In this document: positions 1 through 9,568 of the stretch, in pieces
Layout of the letters: each line of letters begins with the position of its first letter
How positions within the stretch are numbered: position 1 is the first letter of the stretch
Source of the DNA: Nocardioides agri
Lineage (GTDB): Bacteria; Actinomycetota; Actinomycetes; Propionibacteriales; Nocardioidaceae
DNA length: 64,000 nucleotides
Direction: 5' to 3'
Assembly (NCBI RefSeq): GCF_013778305.1
Contig: NZ_JACEIC010000002.1
Location: 2,381,669-2,445,668 of the forward strand
Made by a program: the position numbers and the translations under genes
Notes under the pieces: model-generated
Told to the model about the DNA's origin: nothing
Seen by the model: the letters and a program-made list of their open reading frames with translations, nothing else
The model's database searches: none

Positions 1-1
1 C

Positions 2-2398
2 GACGCCGAGCTCGTGCCGGCCCAGGACGCCGGCCCGGCCACGATGCTCGGCTGGCTGCAGCAGGACCTGCGCGCCAACCACGCCCCGACCTACGACGAG
101 CGCGCCGGCCGCCACCTTGCCGCCGACGACCGGACGCTGCAGGTGCACGCGTGCCACGGTCCGGCCCGGCAGGTCGACGTACTGCGCGAGGTGCTGGTCG
201 GCATGCTCCAGGACGACCCCACCCTCGAGCCGCGCGACATCCTCGTGATGTGCCCCGACATCGAGACCTACGCGCCGCTGATCTCGGCGGGGTTCGGGCT
301 CGCGACGACCGACGGACACCCCGCCCACCGGCTGCGCGTCAAGCTCGCCGACCGGGCGCTCACCAGCACCAACCCGCTGCTGGCCGTCGCCGGTGACCTG
401 CTCGAGCTGTCCGGCGGGCGCGTCGCCGCGGCCGACGTGCTCGACCTCGCGGCGACCGAGCCGTGCCGCCGGCGGTTCGGGTTCACCGACGACGACCTCG
501 ACCGGGTCAGCCGCTGGGTGGCGCGCGCCGGCGTGCGGTGGGGGCTCGACGCCGAGGCGCGCCGGGCCTTCTCCATGGACGGCTTCGAGCACAACACCTG
601 GCGCGCCGGCCTCGACCGGATCCTGCTCGGTGTCGCGATGAGCGGCGACGACCACCGCCACCTCGGCCGCGGGCTGCCGCTCGACGACGTGGGCAGCAAC
701 GAGATCGACCTCGCCGGCCGGCTCGCCGAGCTCGTCTCCCGGCTCGACACCTGCCTGACCGGGCTGGCCGGGGCGCGCACGGTCGCGGAGTGGACCGACC
801 GGCTGCGCGCCGGCGTCCGCGGGCTCACCGACGTCGCGGCCGACGACGCGTGGCAGCTCCCGCAGTTCGAGCGCGAGCTGGCCCGGGCGGCCGCCTCCGC
901 CCACGACGGGGAGATCGAGCTGCGCCTCTCCGACGTGCGCGCCATGCTCCAGTCGCGGCTGGCCGGCCGGCCCACCCGCGCCAACTTCCGCACCGGCACG
1001 CTCACCGTCTGCACGATGGTGCCGATGCGCTCGGTCCCGCACCGGGTCGTCGCCCTCGTCGGCCTCGACGACGGGGTGTTCCCGCGCGCCGGCGCGGTCG
1101 ACGGCGACGACGTGCTCGGCCGGCACCCGCTCACCGGCGAGCGCGACGCCCGCAGCGAGGACCGGCAGCTGCTCCTCGACGCGGTGCTGGCCGCGGCCGA
1201 GCACCTCGTCATCACCTACACGGGGGCCAACGAGCAGTCCGGCGCGCGCCGGCCACCCGCCGTACCCCTCGGCGAGATCCTGGACGCCGCCGACCGCACC
1301 ACCGCCGAGCCGGTCCGCGACCGGGTGCTCACCCACCACCCGCTGCAGCCCTACGACGCGCGCAACTTCGTGCCCGGGCGGCCGTTCAGCTTCGACGACG
1401 CCGCGCTGGCCGGTGCCCGCTCGGCCTGGGGGGTACGACGCGAGCCGCCGCCGTTCCTGACCGGCTCGCTGGCCCCGCGCGAGCGCGAGGACGTGTCGCT
1501 CGCCGAGCTCAAGGCGTTCCTCGCCCACCCGGTGCGGGCGTTCCTGCGCGAGCGGCTCGACGTGGCGACGCCGTTCGAGCCCGACGACCTGGCCGACGCG
1601 ATCCCGGTGACGCTCGACAGCCTCGAGAAGTGGCAGATCGGCGACCGGCTGCTGCGCGAGCTGCTCGCCGGCCACGACCCCGTCGCGGTGATGACCGCCG
1701 AGCAGCTGAGCGGCACGCTGCCGCCGGGCGGACTCGGCACCGGCGCCTTCAACGAGGTGGTCGAGGAGTGCCAGCGGCTCTGGTCGCGCACCAGCGAGAT
1801 CCGCGAGGGCGAGCGCCGCTCCGTCGACGTCGACGTCGACCTCGGCGACGGACGGCGGCTCACCGGCACCGTCCCCGGCGTCTACGGCACCCGCGTCGTC
1901 TCGCTCGGCTACTCCCGCCTCAACGCCCGCCAGCGACTGCAGACCTGGGTCGACCTGCTGGCGTTGAGCGCGACCTACCCCGACCAGCACTGGACCGCCC
2001 ACGCCGTCGGCAAGGACCGCGCCGGGCCCAAGCGAGCCCTCGCCGGGCCGCTCGACCACCGCGCCGTCGCCTGGCTGCGCGACCTCGTCGAGCTGCGCGA
2101 CCGCGGCCTGTGCGCGCCGCTGCCGGCGCCGGTCAAGACCGCCGCCGCCTGGGCGGAGGCGCACGCGCGCGAGCTGATGGGTCAGGACTTCTCTCCCTAC
2201 GCAGCGGCCAGCCGCGAGTGGGAGACCGACCCCTTCAACCAGTTCGGCATCGAGGGCGAGGACGCCGACGGCTACCACCAGCGCGTCTACGGCGCCCGCG
2301 CGTCCCTCGACGTGCTGGTCGCCGCCGGGCTGGGCGAGGTGGCCTGGCGGATCTGGGAGCCGCTGCTCACCGGCGCCGAGAAGGTCGGGCCGCTGTGA
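2..2398 (+). CDS. recC: RecC subunit of exodeoxyribonuclease V, 5' end missing
   Basis: The reading frame is open from base 2, so the N-terminus lies outside the window; about 798 codons are present. RecC is the non-catalytic subunit of RecBCD that recognises Chi and splits the DNA strands at double-strand break ends. The call rests on RecC-like stretches such as CTMVPMRSVPHRVVALVGL followed by DDGVFPR (about residues 335-360 of the visible part), and on the fixed order recC-recB-recD. The stop TGA lies inside the GTGA that starts recB, so the two are translationally coupled. A methionine codon near base 14 is internal, not the true start. Confidence 0.93.
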   Translation, partial: DAELVPAQDAGPATMLGWLQQDLRANHAPTYDERAGRHLAADDRTLQVHACHGPARQVDVLREVLVGMLQDDPTLEPRDILVMCPDIETYAPLISAGFGLATTDGHPAHRLRVKLADRALTSTNPLLAVAGDLLELSGGRVAAADVLDLAATEPCRRRFGFTDDDLDRVSRWVARAGVRWGLDAEARRAFSMDGFEHNTWRAGLDRILLGVAMSGDDHRHLGRGLPLDDVGSNEIDLAGRLAELVSRLDTCLTGLAGARTVAEWTDRLRAGVRGLTDVAADDAWQLPQFERELARAAASAHDGEIELRLSDVRAMLQSRLAGRPTRANFRTGTLTVCTMVPMRSVPHRVVALVGLDDGVFPRAGAVDGDDVLGRHPLTGERDARSEDRQLLLDAVLAAAEHLVITYTGANEQSGARRPPAVPLGEILDAADRTTAEPVRDRVLTHHPLQPYDARNFVPGRPFSFDDAALAGARSAWGVRREPPPFLTGSLAPREREDVSLAELKAFLAHPVRAFLRERLDVATPFEPDDLADAIPVTLDSLEKWQIGDRLLRELLAGHDPVAVMTAEQLSGTLPPGGLGTGAFNEVVEECQRLWSRTSEIREGERRSVDVDVDLGDGRRLTGTVPGVYGTRVVSLGYSRLNARQRLQTWVDLLALSATYPDQHWTAHAVGKDRAGPKRALAGPLDHRAVAWLRDLVELRDRGLCAPLPAPVKTAAAWAEAHARELMGQDFSPYAAASREWETDPFNQFGIEGEDADGYHQRVYGARASLDVLVAAGLGEVAWRIWEPLLTGAEKVGPL

Positions 2399-5300
2399 GC
2401 ATGACGCCCTTCGACATCCGCGACCCGCTCCCGTCGGGCACCGTGCTGCTCGAGGCCAGTGCCGGCACCGGCAAGACCTGGACCATCGGCGCGCTGGTGA
2501 CCCGCTACGTCGCCGAGGGCCGGGCCCGGCTCGAGCAGATGCTGGTCGTGACGTTCGGCCGGGCCGCCAGCCAGGAGCTCCGCGAACGCGTCCGCGCCCA
2601 GCTGGTCGAGGCCGAGCGGGTGCTCAGCGACGACCCCGCCGCCGGCGAGGTGACCGAGTCCGACCTCGTGTCGATGCTGCGCGCGTGGGACCCCGAGCAG
2701 CGGCGGCTCGGGCACCGTCGGGTGACCGAGGCGCTGGCCGGCTTCGACGCAGCGACGATCGCGACCACGCACCAGTTCTGCTCGATGGTGCTCGACTCGC
2801 TGGGCGTCGCCGGCGACACCGACTCCCGCGCCCGGCTGGTCGAGGACCTCGACGACCTGGTCAAGGAGACAGTCGACGACCTCTACCTCCGCGCGTTCGC
2901 GTTCGACCCCGCCGGGCCGGTGTTCACCCACGCGGAGGCGCTCTCGATCGCGCGCACCGCGGTCGGCGACCCGCAGGCCCGGCTGGAGCCCGCCGGCGAG
3001 GACCGCTCCACCCCGGCCGGCCGCCGGGTCAGCTTCGCCGAGGCGGTCCGCACCGAGCTCGACCGGCGCAAGCGGCGGCTCGGCATCCTCTCCTACGACG
3101 ACCTGCTGTCCCAGCTCAAGGACGCCCTCGCCGACGAGGACGGCGCCGCCGCCCAGCGGATGCGCGCGCGGTGGAGCATCGTGCTCGTCGACGAGTTCCA
3201 GGACACCGACCCGGTGCAGTGGCAGGTGCTCGACCGCGCGTTCTCCGGCCACGCCACGATGGTGCTGATCGGCGACCCGAAGCAGGCCATTTACGCCTTC
3301 CGTGGCGGCGACGTCACCACCTACCTCCGGGCCGCGGAGACCGCCGCCACCAAGCAGACCCTGTCGGTCAACTGGCGCAGCGACGCCCCGCTGCTCGACT
3401 CCTTCCAGACCCTGCTCGCGGGCGCCGCGCTCGGCGACGACCGGATCGTGGTGCGCGACGTCGAGGCGCACCACCCGGACAGCCGGCTGTCCGGGTCGGC
3501 CGCGCCGTTCCGCGTCCGCGTGGTCCGCCGCGACGCGTTCGGCCGCAGCGGCAGCGCGATGCTCACCGTCGCCCAGGTGCGCAAGCACGTCGCGACCGAC
3601 CTGGCGCTCGACGTACGCCGGCTGCTCGCGTCCGGCGCGACCTGGTGCGGCGAGCCGATCCGGCCCCGCGACGTCGCCGTGATCAGCTACCGGCACGCCG
3701 ACCTCGCCGACGTCCGGGAGGCGCTGCTGGCGCAGGGCGTGCCCGCGGTGATCGCCGGCGGCGGCAGCGTGTTCGCGACACCCGCAGCGGTCGAGTGGCT
3801 GACGCTGCTGGAGGCGCTGGAGCAGCCGCACCGCAGCGCGCGGGTGCGCTCGGCCGCGCTCACCTGCTTCCTCGGGCACACCTCGGCCGAGCTCGACGAG
3901 CAGGGCGACGACCTGACCGACCGCGTGGCCGACACGCTGCGCGACTGGGTCGAGCTCTTCACCAACCGGGGCATCGCCGCCGTGCTCGAGGCCGCCAACG
4001 TGGCCGGGCTGCCCGAGCGGGTGCTCGCCGAGGTCGGCGGCGACCGGCGGCTCACCGACCTGCGCCACATCGGCGAGGCACTGCACGAGGTGACCCTCAC
4101 CGAGCGCCACGGCCTGGTCTCGCTGCTGACCTGGCTGCGCGACCAGGTCTCCGAGGGCCGTGCCGGGCGCGGCGTCGAGCGCACCCGCCGCCTCGACTCC
4201 GACGCCGCCGCCGTGCAGCTGGTGACCATCCACGCGAGCAAGGGCCTCGAGTACCCCGTCGTCTACCTGCCCGCGCTGGCCGACCGGTTCGTCCCCAAGC
4301 CGACCCGCCCGCTCTTCCACGACGACGCCGGCGAGCGCTGCCTCAACGTCGGCGGCGGCGGCGCCGACTGGGCCGACCACTGCCGACGCTGGGCCGACGA
4401 GGAGGCCGGCGAGTGGCTGCGGCTGCTCTACGTCGCGATCACCCGCGCCAAGTCGCAGGTCGTCGCCTGGTGGGCGCCCACCAAGAACGCCGTCGCGTCG
4501 CCGCTGCACCGGGTGCTTATGCGCGACGCCGAGTCCGTGGCGGTCCCCGCCGCACCGCCCGTGCCCGACGACGACGGCGTGGTCGAGCTGTTCGCCCGCT
4601 GGCGCGACCGCGGTGGACCGTCGCCCGAGCCGGCCCTCCACGCCACGCCCGGCGACGATCCGCCACGACCGGAGCCCCCCGGGCTCGCCGCCCGGGCGTT
4701 CACCCGCGAGGTCGACACCGAGTGGCGGCGGACGTCGTACTCCTCGCTCAGCAGGCTCGACGTCGCCACGGGTCCCTCGGGGACCGTGGTCAGCGAGCCC
4801 GAGGTGGTCGGCAAGGACGACGAGGCGCTCGAGCCGGAGCCGGTCGCCGCACCGGACCCGGTCGCCGGCGACGTGCCCTCGCCGATGGCCGCGCTGCCGG
4901 TCGGCGCGACGTTCGGCTCGCTCGTCCACGCCGTCCTGGAGCACACCGATCCCGAGGCGCCCGACCTGCGCGCCGAGCTGCTCGGGCACATCGACGACCA
5001 GCTCGGCTGGTGGCCGGTCGAGCTCGACCGCGAGGAGCTCGCCGACGCGCTGGTCGCGGTCTGCGACACCCCGCTGGGGCCGCTCGCGGGCGGGACGACG
5101 CTGCGCCAGCTCCGGCTCGCCGACCGGCTGCGCGAGATGGACTTCGAGCTGCCGCTGGGCGACGGCCGCCTCGGCGACATCGGCCCGCTGCTGGAGCGGC
5201 ACCTGCCTCCTGGCGACCCGGTGCGGGAGTACGCCGGCCAGCTCGCCGGCCCGCTCGGCCAGCAGACGCTGCGCGGCTACCTCACCGGCTCGGTCGACGT

Positions 5301-5667
5301 CGTCCTCCGGCTCCCCGGCCCGACCTACCTCGTCGTCGACTACAAGACCAACTGGCTCGGACCGCCCGACCAGCCCCTCACCGCGCACAGCTACCGCCCC
5401 GAGGCGCTGCAGGCCGCGATGGGCCACTCCGACTACCCGCTGCAGGCGCTGCTGTACGCCGCGGTGCTGCACCGGTTCCTGCGCTGGCGGCAGCCCGGCT
5501 ACGACCCCGAGCGGCACCTCGGCGGCGTGCTCTACCTCTACCTGCGCGGCATGTGCGGCCCCGACACCCCGCTCGTCGGCGGTGCGCCCTGCGGCGTCTT
5601 CGCATGGCGGCCGCCCGTCGCGCTGGTCGAGGAGCTCTCCGACCTCCTGGACGGCCGTCGTGACTGA
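2395..5667 (+). CDS. recB: RecB helicase-nuclease subunit of exodeoxyribonuclease V
   Basis: 3'-5' SF1 helicase plus nuclease of RecBCD, acting in double-strand break repair. GTG at 2395 is chosen because it overlaps the recC stop as GTGA and has GAGAAGG about 10 nt upstream; ATG at 2401 is the alternative. 1090 aa, slightly shorter than the roughly 1180 aa E. coli protein. Visible motifs: Walker A AGTGKT (23-28), motif II DEFQDTDP (266-273), GDPKQAIYAFRGGD from 293, motif V TIHASKGLEYPVVYLP from about 611, motif VI RLLYVAITRAKS, and the C-terminal PD-(D/E)XK nuclease signature VVDYKTNW (D982, K984). All helicase and nuclease residues look intact. Overlaps recD by 8 bp. Confidence 0.96.
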   Translation: MSMTPFDIRDPLPSGTVLLEASAGTGKTWTIGALVTRYVAEGRARLEQMLVVTFGRAASQELRERVRAQLVEAERVLSDDPAAGEVTESDLVSMLRAWDPEQRRLGHRRVTEALAGFDAATIATTHQFCSMVLDSLGVAGDTDSRARLVEDLDDLVKETVDDLYLRAFAFDPAGPVFTHAEALSIARTAVGDPQARLEPAGEDRSTPAGRRVSFAEAVRTELDRRKRRLGILSYDDLLSQLKDALADEDGAAAQRMRARWSIVLVDEFQDTDPVQWQVLDRAFSGHATMVLIGDPKQAIYAFRGGDVTTYLRAAETAATKQTLSVNWRSDAPLLDSFQTLLAGAALGDDRIVVRDVEAHHPDSRLSGSAAPFRVRVVRRDAFGRSGSAMLTVAQVRKHVATDLALDVRRLLASGATWCGEPIRPRDVAVISYRHADLADVREALLAQGVPAVIAGGGSVFATPAAVEWLTLLEALEQPHRSARVRSAALTCFLGHTSAELDEQGDDLTDRVADTLRDWVELFTNRGIAAVLEAANVAGLPERVLAEVGGDRRLTDLRHIGEALHEVTLTERHGLVSLLTWLRDQVSEGRAGRGVERTRRLDSDAAAVQLVTIHASKGLEYPVVYLPALADRFVPKPTRPLFHDDAGERCLNVGGGGADWADHCRRWADEEAGEWLRLLYVAITRAKSQVVAWWAPTKNAVASPLHRVLMRDAESVAVPAAPPVPDDDGVVELFARWRDRGGPSPEPALHATPGDDPPRPEPPGLAARAFTREVDTEWRRTSYSSLSRLDVATGPSGTVVSEPEVVGKDDEALEPEPVAAPDPVAGDVPSPMAALPVGATFGSLVHAVLEHTDPEAPDLRAELLGHIDDQLGWWPVELDREELADALVAVCDTPLGPLAGGTTLRQLRLADRLREMDFELPLGDGRLGDIGPLLERHLPPGDPVREYAGQLAGPLGQQTLRGYLTGSVDVVLRLPGPTYLVVDYKTNWLGPPDQPLTAHSYRPEALQAAMGHSDYPLQALLYAAVLHRFLRWRQPGYDPERHLGGVLYLYLRGMCGPDTPLVGGAPCGVFAWRPPVALVEELSDLLDGRRD

Positions 5668-7417
5668 GCTGTTCGAGCCGACCGGCGAGCACGACTGGCG
5701 GATCGCCGGCACCGCGACCGGGCTGCTGGCCGCGTTCAACGCCGCCGGCGTGCTCACCTCCTCCGACGTCCACGTCGCCACGCGGCTCGGGGCTCTCGGC
5801 GGCGAGGACGACGAGCGGGTGCTGCTCGCCGTGGCGTTGACCGTGCGCGCCGTCCGTCGTGGCTCGGTGTGCCTCGACCTCGGCACCGTGCGCGCCGTCG
5901 CCCCCGACCTCGACTGGCCGGAGGAGTGGCCGATCGAGCGGTCGCCGTTGGTCGCGGCCGGGGCGGTCCGCTGGGAGCGCGGGCTGCTCTACCTCGACCG
6001 CTACCACCGGCTCGAGACCCAGGTGCACGACGACCTCGCCGACCGGCTCGCGCTCGCGCCGCCGCCCGTCGACGAGGCGAGGCTGGCGGCGGCGCTCGCG
6101 AAGGTCCGCGGCGGCCACTTCAGCGCCGAGCAGGAGGCGGCGGTCGTCGCGGCCGCCCACCGCCGGACGACGATCCTCACCGGCGGCCCCGGCACCGGCA
6201 AGACCACCACGGTCGCCCGGCTGCTCGCCGTGCTCGCCGACCAGGCCGGCGGCGGCCTCTCGATCGCACTGGCCGCACCGACCGGCAAGGCCGCGACCCG
6301 GCTCCAGGAGGCCGTGGTCACCGAGCTCGACGCCGTCGCGACGGCCTGGCCGGAGGCGCGTGGGCTGGTCGGCCGGGTCGACGGGCTGACGTTGCACCGC
6401 CTGCTCGGCTGGCGCCCCGACAACGCGACGCGCTTCCGCCACGACCGCGCCAACCGCCTGAAGTACGACGTCGTCGTGGTCGACGAGTCGTCGATGGTCG
6501 AGCTGACGATGATGGGCCGGCTGCTGGAGGCGCTGCGGCCGGAGAGCCGGCTGGTCCTGGTCGGCGACCCGCGGCAGCTCACCTCGGTCGGCGCCGGCGC
6601 GGTGCTGAGCGACCTCGTCGCCGGCTACGCCGGACGGGCCGACTCCCCGGTCGCGGCGCTCACCGAGAACTTCCGCTCCGAGCAGGACATCAAGGCGCTG
6701 GCCGAGGCGCTCCGCGACGGTGACGCCGACGACGTGCTGGCGGTGCTGCGGACGCCGTCCGAGCAGGTCTCGTTCGTCGAGGTCGAGGACGAGGCGGCGA
6801 TCGAGGCGGCGCTGCGTCCCGACTCCGTCGCCGCCGCCCGCGCCGTGTGGGAGGCGGCCGTCGCCGAGGACCCCGCGGCCGCGCTCGACGAGCTCGACCG
6901 CTACCGCCTGCTGTGCGCGCACCGCGAGGGGCCCTTCGGCGTACGCCGGTGGAACCACCTCGTCGAGCGCTGGCTCGCCGAGGAGGTCGGCGTCGAGGCC
7001 CACCAGGTGGTGGGCGACCAGTGGTACGTCGGCCGGCCGCTGCTCGTGACCAGCAACCACTACGCGCTCGACGTCTACAACGGCGAGACCGGGGTCGTGG
7101 TCCGTCGGGACGGCCGCGCACGCGCGTTCGTCGCGGGGTCGGAGCGGCTCAAGGAGTTCGCGCCCGGCCGGCTCGACGCGGTCGAGACCATGCACGCGAT
7201 GACGATCCACAAGAGCCAGGGCAGCCAGGCCGACCGGGTCACGGTGCTGCTGCCCGAGGAGGGCTCGAGGCTGCTGACCCGCGAGCTGTTCTACACCGCG
7301 GTGACCCGCGCCCGGACCCACGTGCGGGTGGTGGGGTCCGAGGCCGCCGTCCGCGCCGCCGTGGCGACCCGCGCGCAGCGGGCCACCGGCCTGCCGCAGC
7401 GGCTGGCCGGGTCCTGA
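5660..7417 (+). CDS. recD: RecD helicase subunit of exodeoxyribonuclease V
   Basis: 5'-3' SF1B helicase of RecBCD. GTG at 5660 overlaps the recB stop by 8 bp and gives 585 aa, a normal RecD length. Seen: Walker A GGPGTGKTTT (175-184), Walker B DESSM (275-279), GDPRQLTSVGAGAVLSDL, motif IV ENFRSEQDIKALAEAL, and the C-terminal UvrD-like box TIHKSQGSQADRVTVLLP (about 515-532) followed by ELFYTAVTRAR. The N-terminal domain (1-130) is the usual RecD region that contacts RecC. Last gene of the operon; 44 bp separate it from the ACT-domain gene, which has its own putative promoter. Confidence 0.96.
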   Translation: MTELFEPTGEHDWRIAGTATGLLAAFNAAGVLTSSDVHVATRLGALGGEDDERVLLAVALTVRAVRRGSVCLDLGTVRAVAPDLDWPEEWPIERSPLVAAGAVRWERGLLYLDRYHRLETQVHDDLADRLALAPPPVDEARLAAALAKVRGGHFSAEQEAAVVAAAHRRTTILTGGPGTGKTTTVARLLAVLADQAGGGLSIALAAPTGKAATRLQEAVVTELDAVATAWPEARGLVGRVDGLTLHRLLGWRPDNATRFRHDRANRLKYDVVVVDESSMVELTMMGRLLEALRPESRLVLVGDPRQLTSVGAGAVLSDLVAGYAGRADSPVAALTENFRSEQDIKALAEALRDGDADDVLAVLRTPSEQVSFVEVEDEAAIEAALRPDSVAAARAVWEAAVAEDPAAALDELDRYRLLCAHREGPFGVRRWNHLVERWLAEEVGVEAHQVVGDQWYVGRPLLVTSNHYALDVYNGETGVVVRRDGRARAFVAGSERLKEFAPGRLDAVETMHAMTIHKSQGSQADRVTVLLPEEGSRLLTRELFYTAVTRARTHVRVVGSEAAVRAAVATRAQRATGLPQRLAGS

Positions 7418-7449
7418 TACGAGGAAACCTGGCCGCAACCCGGTCCGGC

Positions 7450-7455
7450 TATGGT
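7450..7455 (+). promoter_or_regulatory. Putative -10 hexamer of the ACT-domain gene (leaderless)
   Basis: TATGGT lies 6 nt before the ATG at 7462, so transcription would start at or next to the start codon. No purine-rich ribosome binding site is seen in the 44-bp gap after recD. The -35 is not clear. Confidence 0.5.
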
Positions 7456-7461
7456 CGAGGC

Positions 7462-8085
7462 ATGCCGTACCTCCTCCGCGTGGAGCTCCCCGACGTCCCG
7501 GGTTCGCTGGGACGGCTCGCGGGCGCCATCGGTGAGGCCGGCGGCGACATCGGCGCGATCGAGATCGTCGAGAAGCGGCACGACGGCACCGCTGTCGACG
7601 ACGTGCTGCTCGAGACCGCGCCGGGCTCGATGCCGGACTCGATCGTCTCGGCGTGCAACGCCCTCGACGGCGTCCGCGTCATCTGGATCAGCCGGTACGC
7701 CGCGGGCGGCAACATCTTCCTCGACCTGGAGGCCGTCGAGGAGCTGACCGCCGAGCCCGAGGTCGCGCTCGACCGCCTCATCGACCTGCTGCCGGTCACG
7801 TTCCGCGCCGACTGGGCCGCGCGCATCAGCAAGGCCGATGGCATCGTCTACACCACCGCGGCCGCCCCCGACGACCTGGTCTGGGTGGCCGTCGACCGCG
7901 CGGCCGCGGTCGAGAGCGACGACGACAACGCCGTGATGGCCGTCGCCCGGCTCAACAAGTCCGAGGTCGTGATCATCGGGCGCCGCGGCGGCCCCGACTT
8001 CCTCGACTCCGAGATCGCCCGCCTCGGCCACCTCGTCGGCCTCGCGATGTCGATCTCCCGCGCGGCGAAGGCGCCCGCCCACTGA
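7462..8085 (+). CDS. ACT-domain amino-acid-binding protein
   Basis: 207 aa, soluble. Residues 1-75 form an ACT domain of the malic-enzyme/threonine-dehydratase type: YLLRVELPDVPGSLGRLAGA, then GGDIGAIEIVEK. ACT domains bind amino acids and regulate enzymes allosterically. Residues 80-207 hold a second region with no catalytic motif that I recognise (FRADWAARISKADGIVYTTA, then a conserved-looking SEVVIIGRRGGPDFLDSEI). Stand-alone proteins of this plan are common in actinobacteria, where the ligand is generally unknown. The start is chosen for the TATGGT hexamer 6 nt upstream. Convergent with the MFS gene. Confidence 0.8.
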   Translation: MPYLLRVELPDVPGSLGRLAGAIGEAGGDIGAIEIVEKRHDGTAVDDVLLETAPGSMPDSIVSACNALDGVRVIWISRYAAGGNIFLDLEAVEELTAEPEVALDRLIDLLPVTFRADWAARISKADGIVYTTAAAPDDLVWVAVDRAAAVESDDDNAVMAVARLNKSEVVIIGRRGGPDFLDSEIARLGHLVGLAMSISRAAKAPAH

Positions 8086-8088
8086 GCC

Positions 8089-8113
8089 TCCCGCTGAGCC
8101 GCCTGTTGCGGGA
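8089..8113. terminator. Weak hairpin between convergent genes
   Basis: TCCCGC at 8089-8094 pairs with GCGGGA at 8108-8113 across a 13-nt loop, in the 39-bp gap between the ACT gene and the MFS gene. There is no T-tract. A possible bidirectional terminator only. Confidence 0.3.
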
Positions 8114-8124
8114 CCATCGCCGGG

Positions 8125-9462
8125 TCAGGGGACGGAGCGGATCCTGGTGACGAACACCGAGCCGAGCACGGCGCAGGCGAAGGCGCTGAGGTAGACCGCG
8201 CCGTACCCGACCGAGAAGCCGTCGCCGTTGGTCTCCGTGACGCCGCCCGCGGCCTCGACGACGAGCAGGATCACGCCGGCGACGAACGGCGCGAAGACCT
8301 GGGGGAGGGCGTTGGCGATGTTGATGACGCCCAGGTCCTTGCCGCGGTCCTCGGCGCCGGGCAGCACCTGGGTGATGAGCGCGAAGTCGACGGAGACGTA
8401 GATGCCGTAGCCGATGCCCATCAGCGCAGCGGCGCACACGGCAGCGGGCCAGGTCTGCACGACCGCGAGCATCAGCGTGGCGCAGCCGCCGACCAGTCCG
8501 GACCAGATCACGAAGACCTTGCGCTTGCCGCTGCGGTCGCTCCAGACGCCGAAGAGCACCGCGGTCGCCATCACGACGACGCCGTAGATCGCGGTGAGCA
8601 GGAAGACCTTGTCATCGGCCTCGTCCTTGCTGAAGCCGAGCACGTCCTGCATGTAGTAGAGGAGGTAGAGCAGGCCCAGCGCGTTGCACAGGTTGACGAG
8701 GAACCGCGTGATCCAGGCCCACGCGAAGTCGGGGTGCGCGCGCGGTGAGACCCAGAACCCGCGCAGGAAGGCGCCCCAGTCGAAGGCCGCGGGACGCTCC
8801 TCCGGCAGCAGCGGGACGTCCCGCGCGTCCAGGCACCACGGGATCGTCAGCACGGCCAGGACGCCGGCCGTCACCAGGTAGCCGGCCGTGATGCTGCCGG
8901 TCGCCGACGCGATGCCGGTGCCAGCGATCACGCCGACGGTCTGGGCGATCGCGAGGATGCCACCGATCCGGCCCCGGGAGCCGACCGGCACCTGGTCGGG
9001 GACGGTCGCGGTCACGGCGGCGAGCATGGCGTTGAGCGCCGCCTGCACGCCGCACCACCCCAGCGCCATCACGACCACGCTGTCCGCGGCGCTCAGCACG
9101 AGCAGGGACAGCACGCCGCCGGCGGCGCCGCCGATCACCCACGGCAACCGGCGTCCCATCCGCAGGGTCGTGCGATCGGAGAACGCGCCGAAGACCGGGT
9201 TGCAGACGACCGACACGAACGCGCCGAGGCCGAGGACCAGCGACAGGATCTGCTTCTTGCTGTCCGCGTCGATGGCCTCGGCCTGCTGCGCGAGCAGCAC
9301 CTGGATCGGCCCGAAGAAACCGGCCCACAGGCCGATGCTGGCCAGCGTCAGGAACGCGATCCATCGGCCGGGCGGGTCGATCGTGGGCTCGGCGAGGGCG
9401 GAGCGGCGTACGGCGCCGAGAGCGGCCGGGTCCTCCGGAGGGGTGGCGGTCGTCACGCGCAC
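8125..9462 (-). CDS. MFS transporter, substrate unknown
   Basis: About 445 aa with roughly 12 hydrophobic segments. The first follows a short cytoplasmic tail (RWIAFLTLASIGLWAGFFG), and the inter-helix 2-3 loop reads FGAFSDRTTLRMGRRLPW, a variant of the MFS GxLaDrxGrr motif that also occurs in sugar/cation symporter-like MFS proteins. GTG at 9462 or 9456 is preferred to the longer frame reaching 9570, because the extra 36 residues are not MFS-like and would overlap the divergent gene at 9569. No neighbour suggests a substrate. Confidence 0.85.
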   Translation of the reverse strand: MRVTTATPPEDPAALGAVRRSALAEPTIDPPGRWIAFLTLASIGLWAGFFGPIQVLLAQQAEAIDADSKKQILSLVLGLGAFVSVVCNPVFGAFSDRTTLRMGRRLPWVIGGAAGGVLSLLVLSAADSVVVMALGWCGVQAALNAMLAAVTATVPDQVPVGSRGRIGGILAIAQTVGVIAGTGIASATGSITAGYLVTAGVLAVLTIPWCLDARDVPLLPEERPAAFDWGAFLRGFWVSPRAHPDFAWAWITRFLVNLCNALGLLYLLYYMQDVLGFSKDEADDKVFLLTAIYGVVVMATAVLFGVWSDRSGKRKVFVIWSGLVGGCATLMLAVVQTWPAAVCAAALMGIGYGIYVSVDFALITQVLPGAEDRGKDLGVINIANALPQVFAPFVAGVILLVVEAAGGVTETNGDGFSVGYGAVYLSAFACAVLGSVFVTRIRSVP

Positions 9463-9568
9463 ATTGTGGGCGTTGCGGAGCCCCGGGACCGGCGAACCGC
9501 CGTAACGCTGGCCCGCGCCGTGTCGCTGTGGAGGGCAGACATCACCTACCACTCGGGGGTCACTCGAC

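Noticed and set aside
463..2394. N-terminal extension of the recB frame through recC
   Set aside because: Composition is Arg/Pro-rich and meaningless, and RecB homology starts only at 2395-2401.
2287..5886. 1199-codon open frame on the minus strand opposite recB
   Set aside because: It is the antisense shadow of recB. The protein is low-complexity Arg/Ala/Gly/Val without domains, while the plus strand has all RecB motifs.
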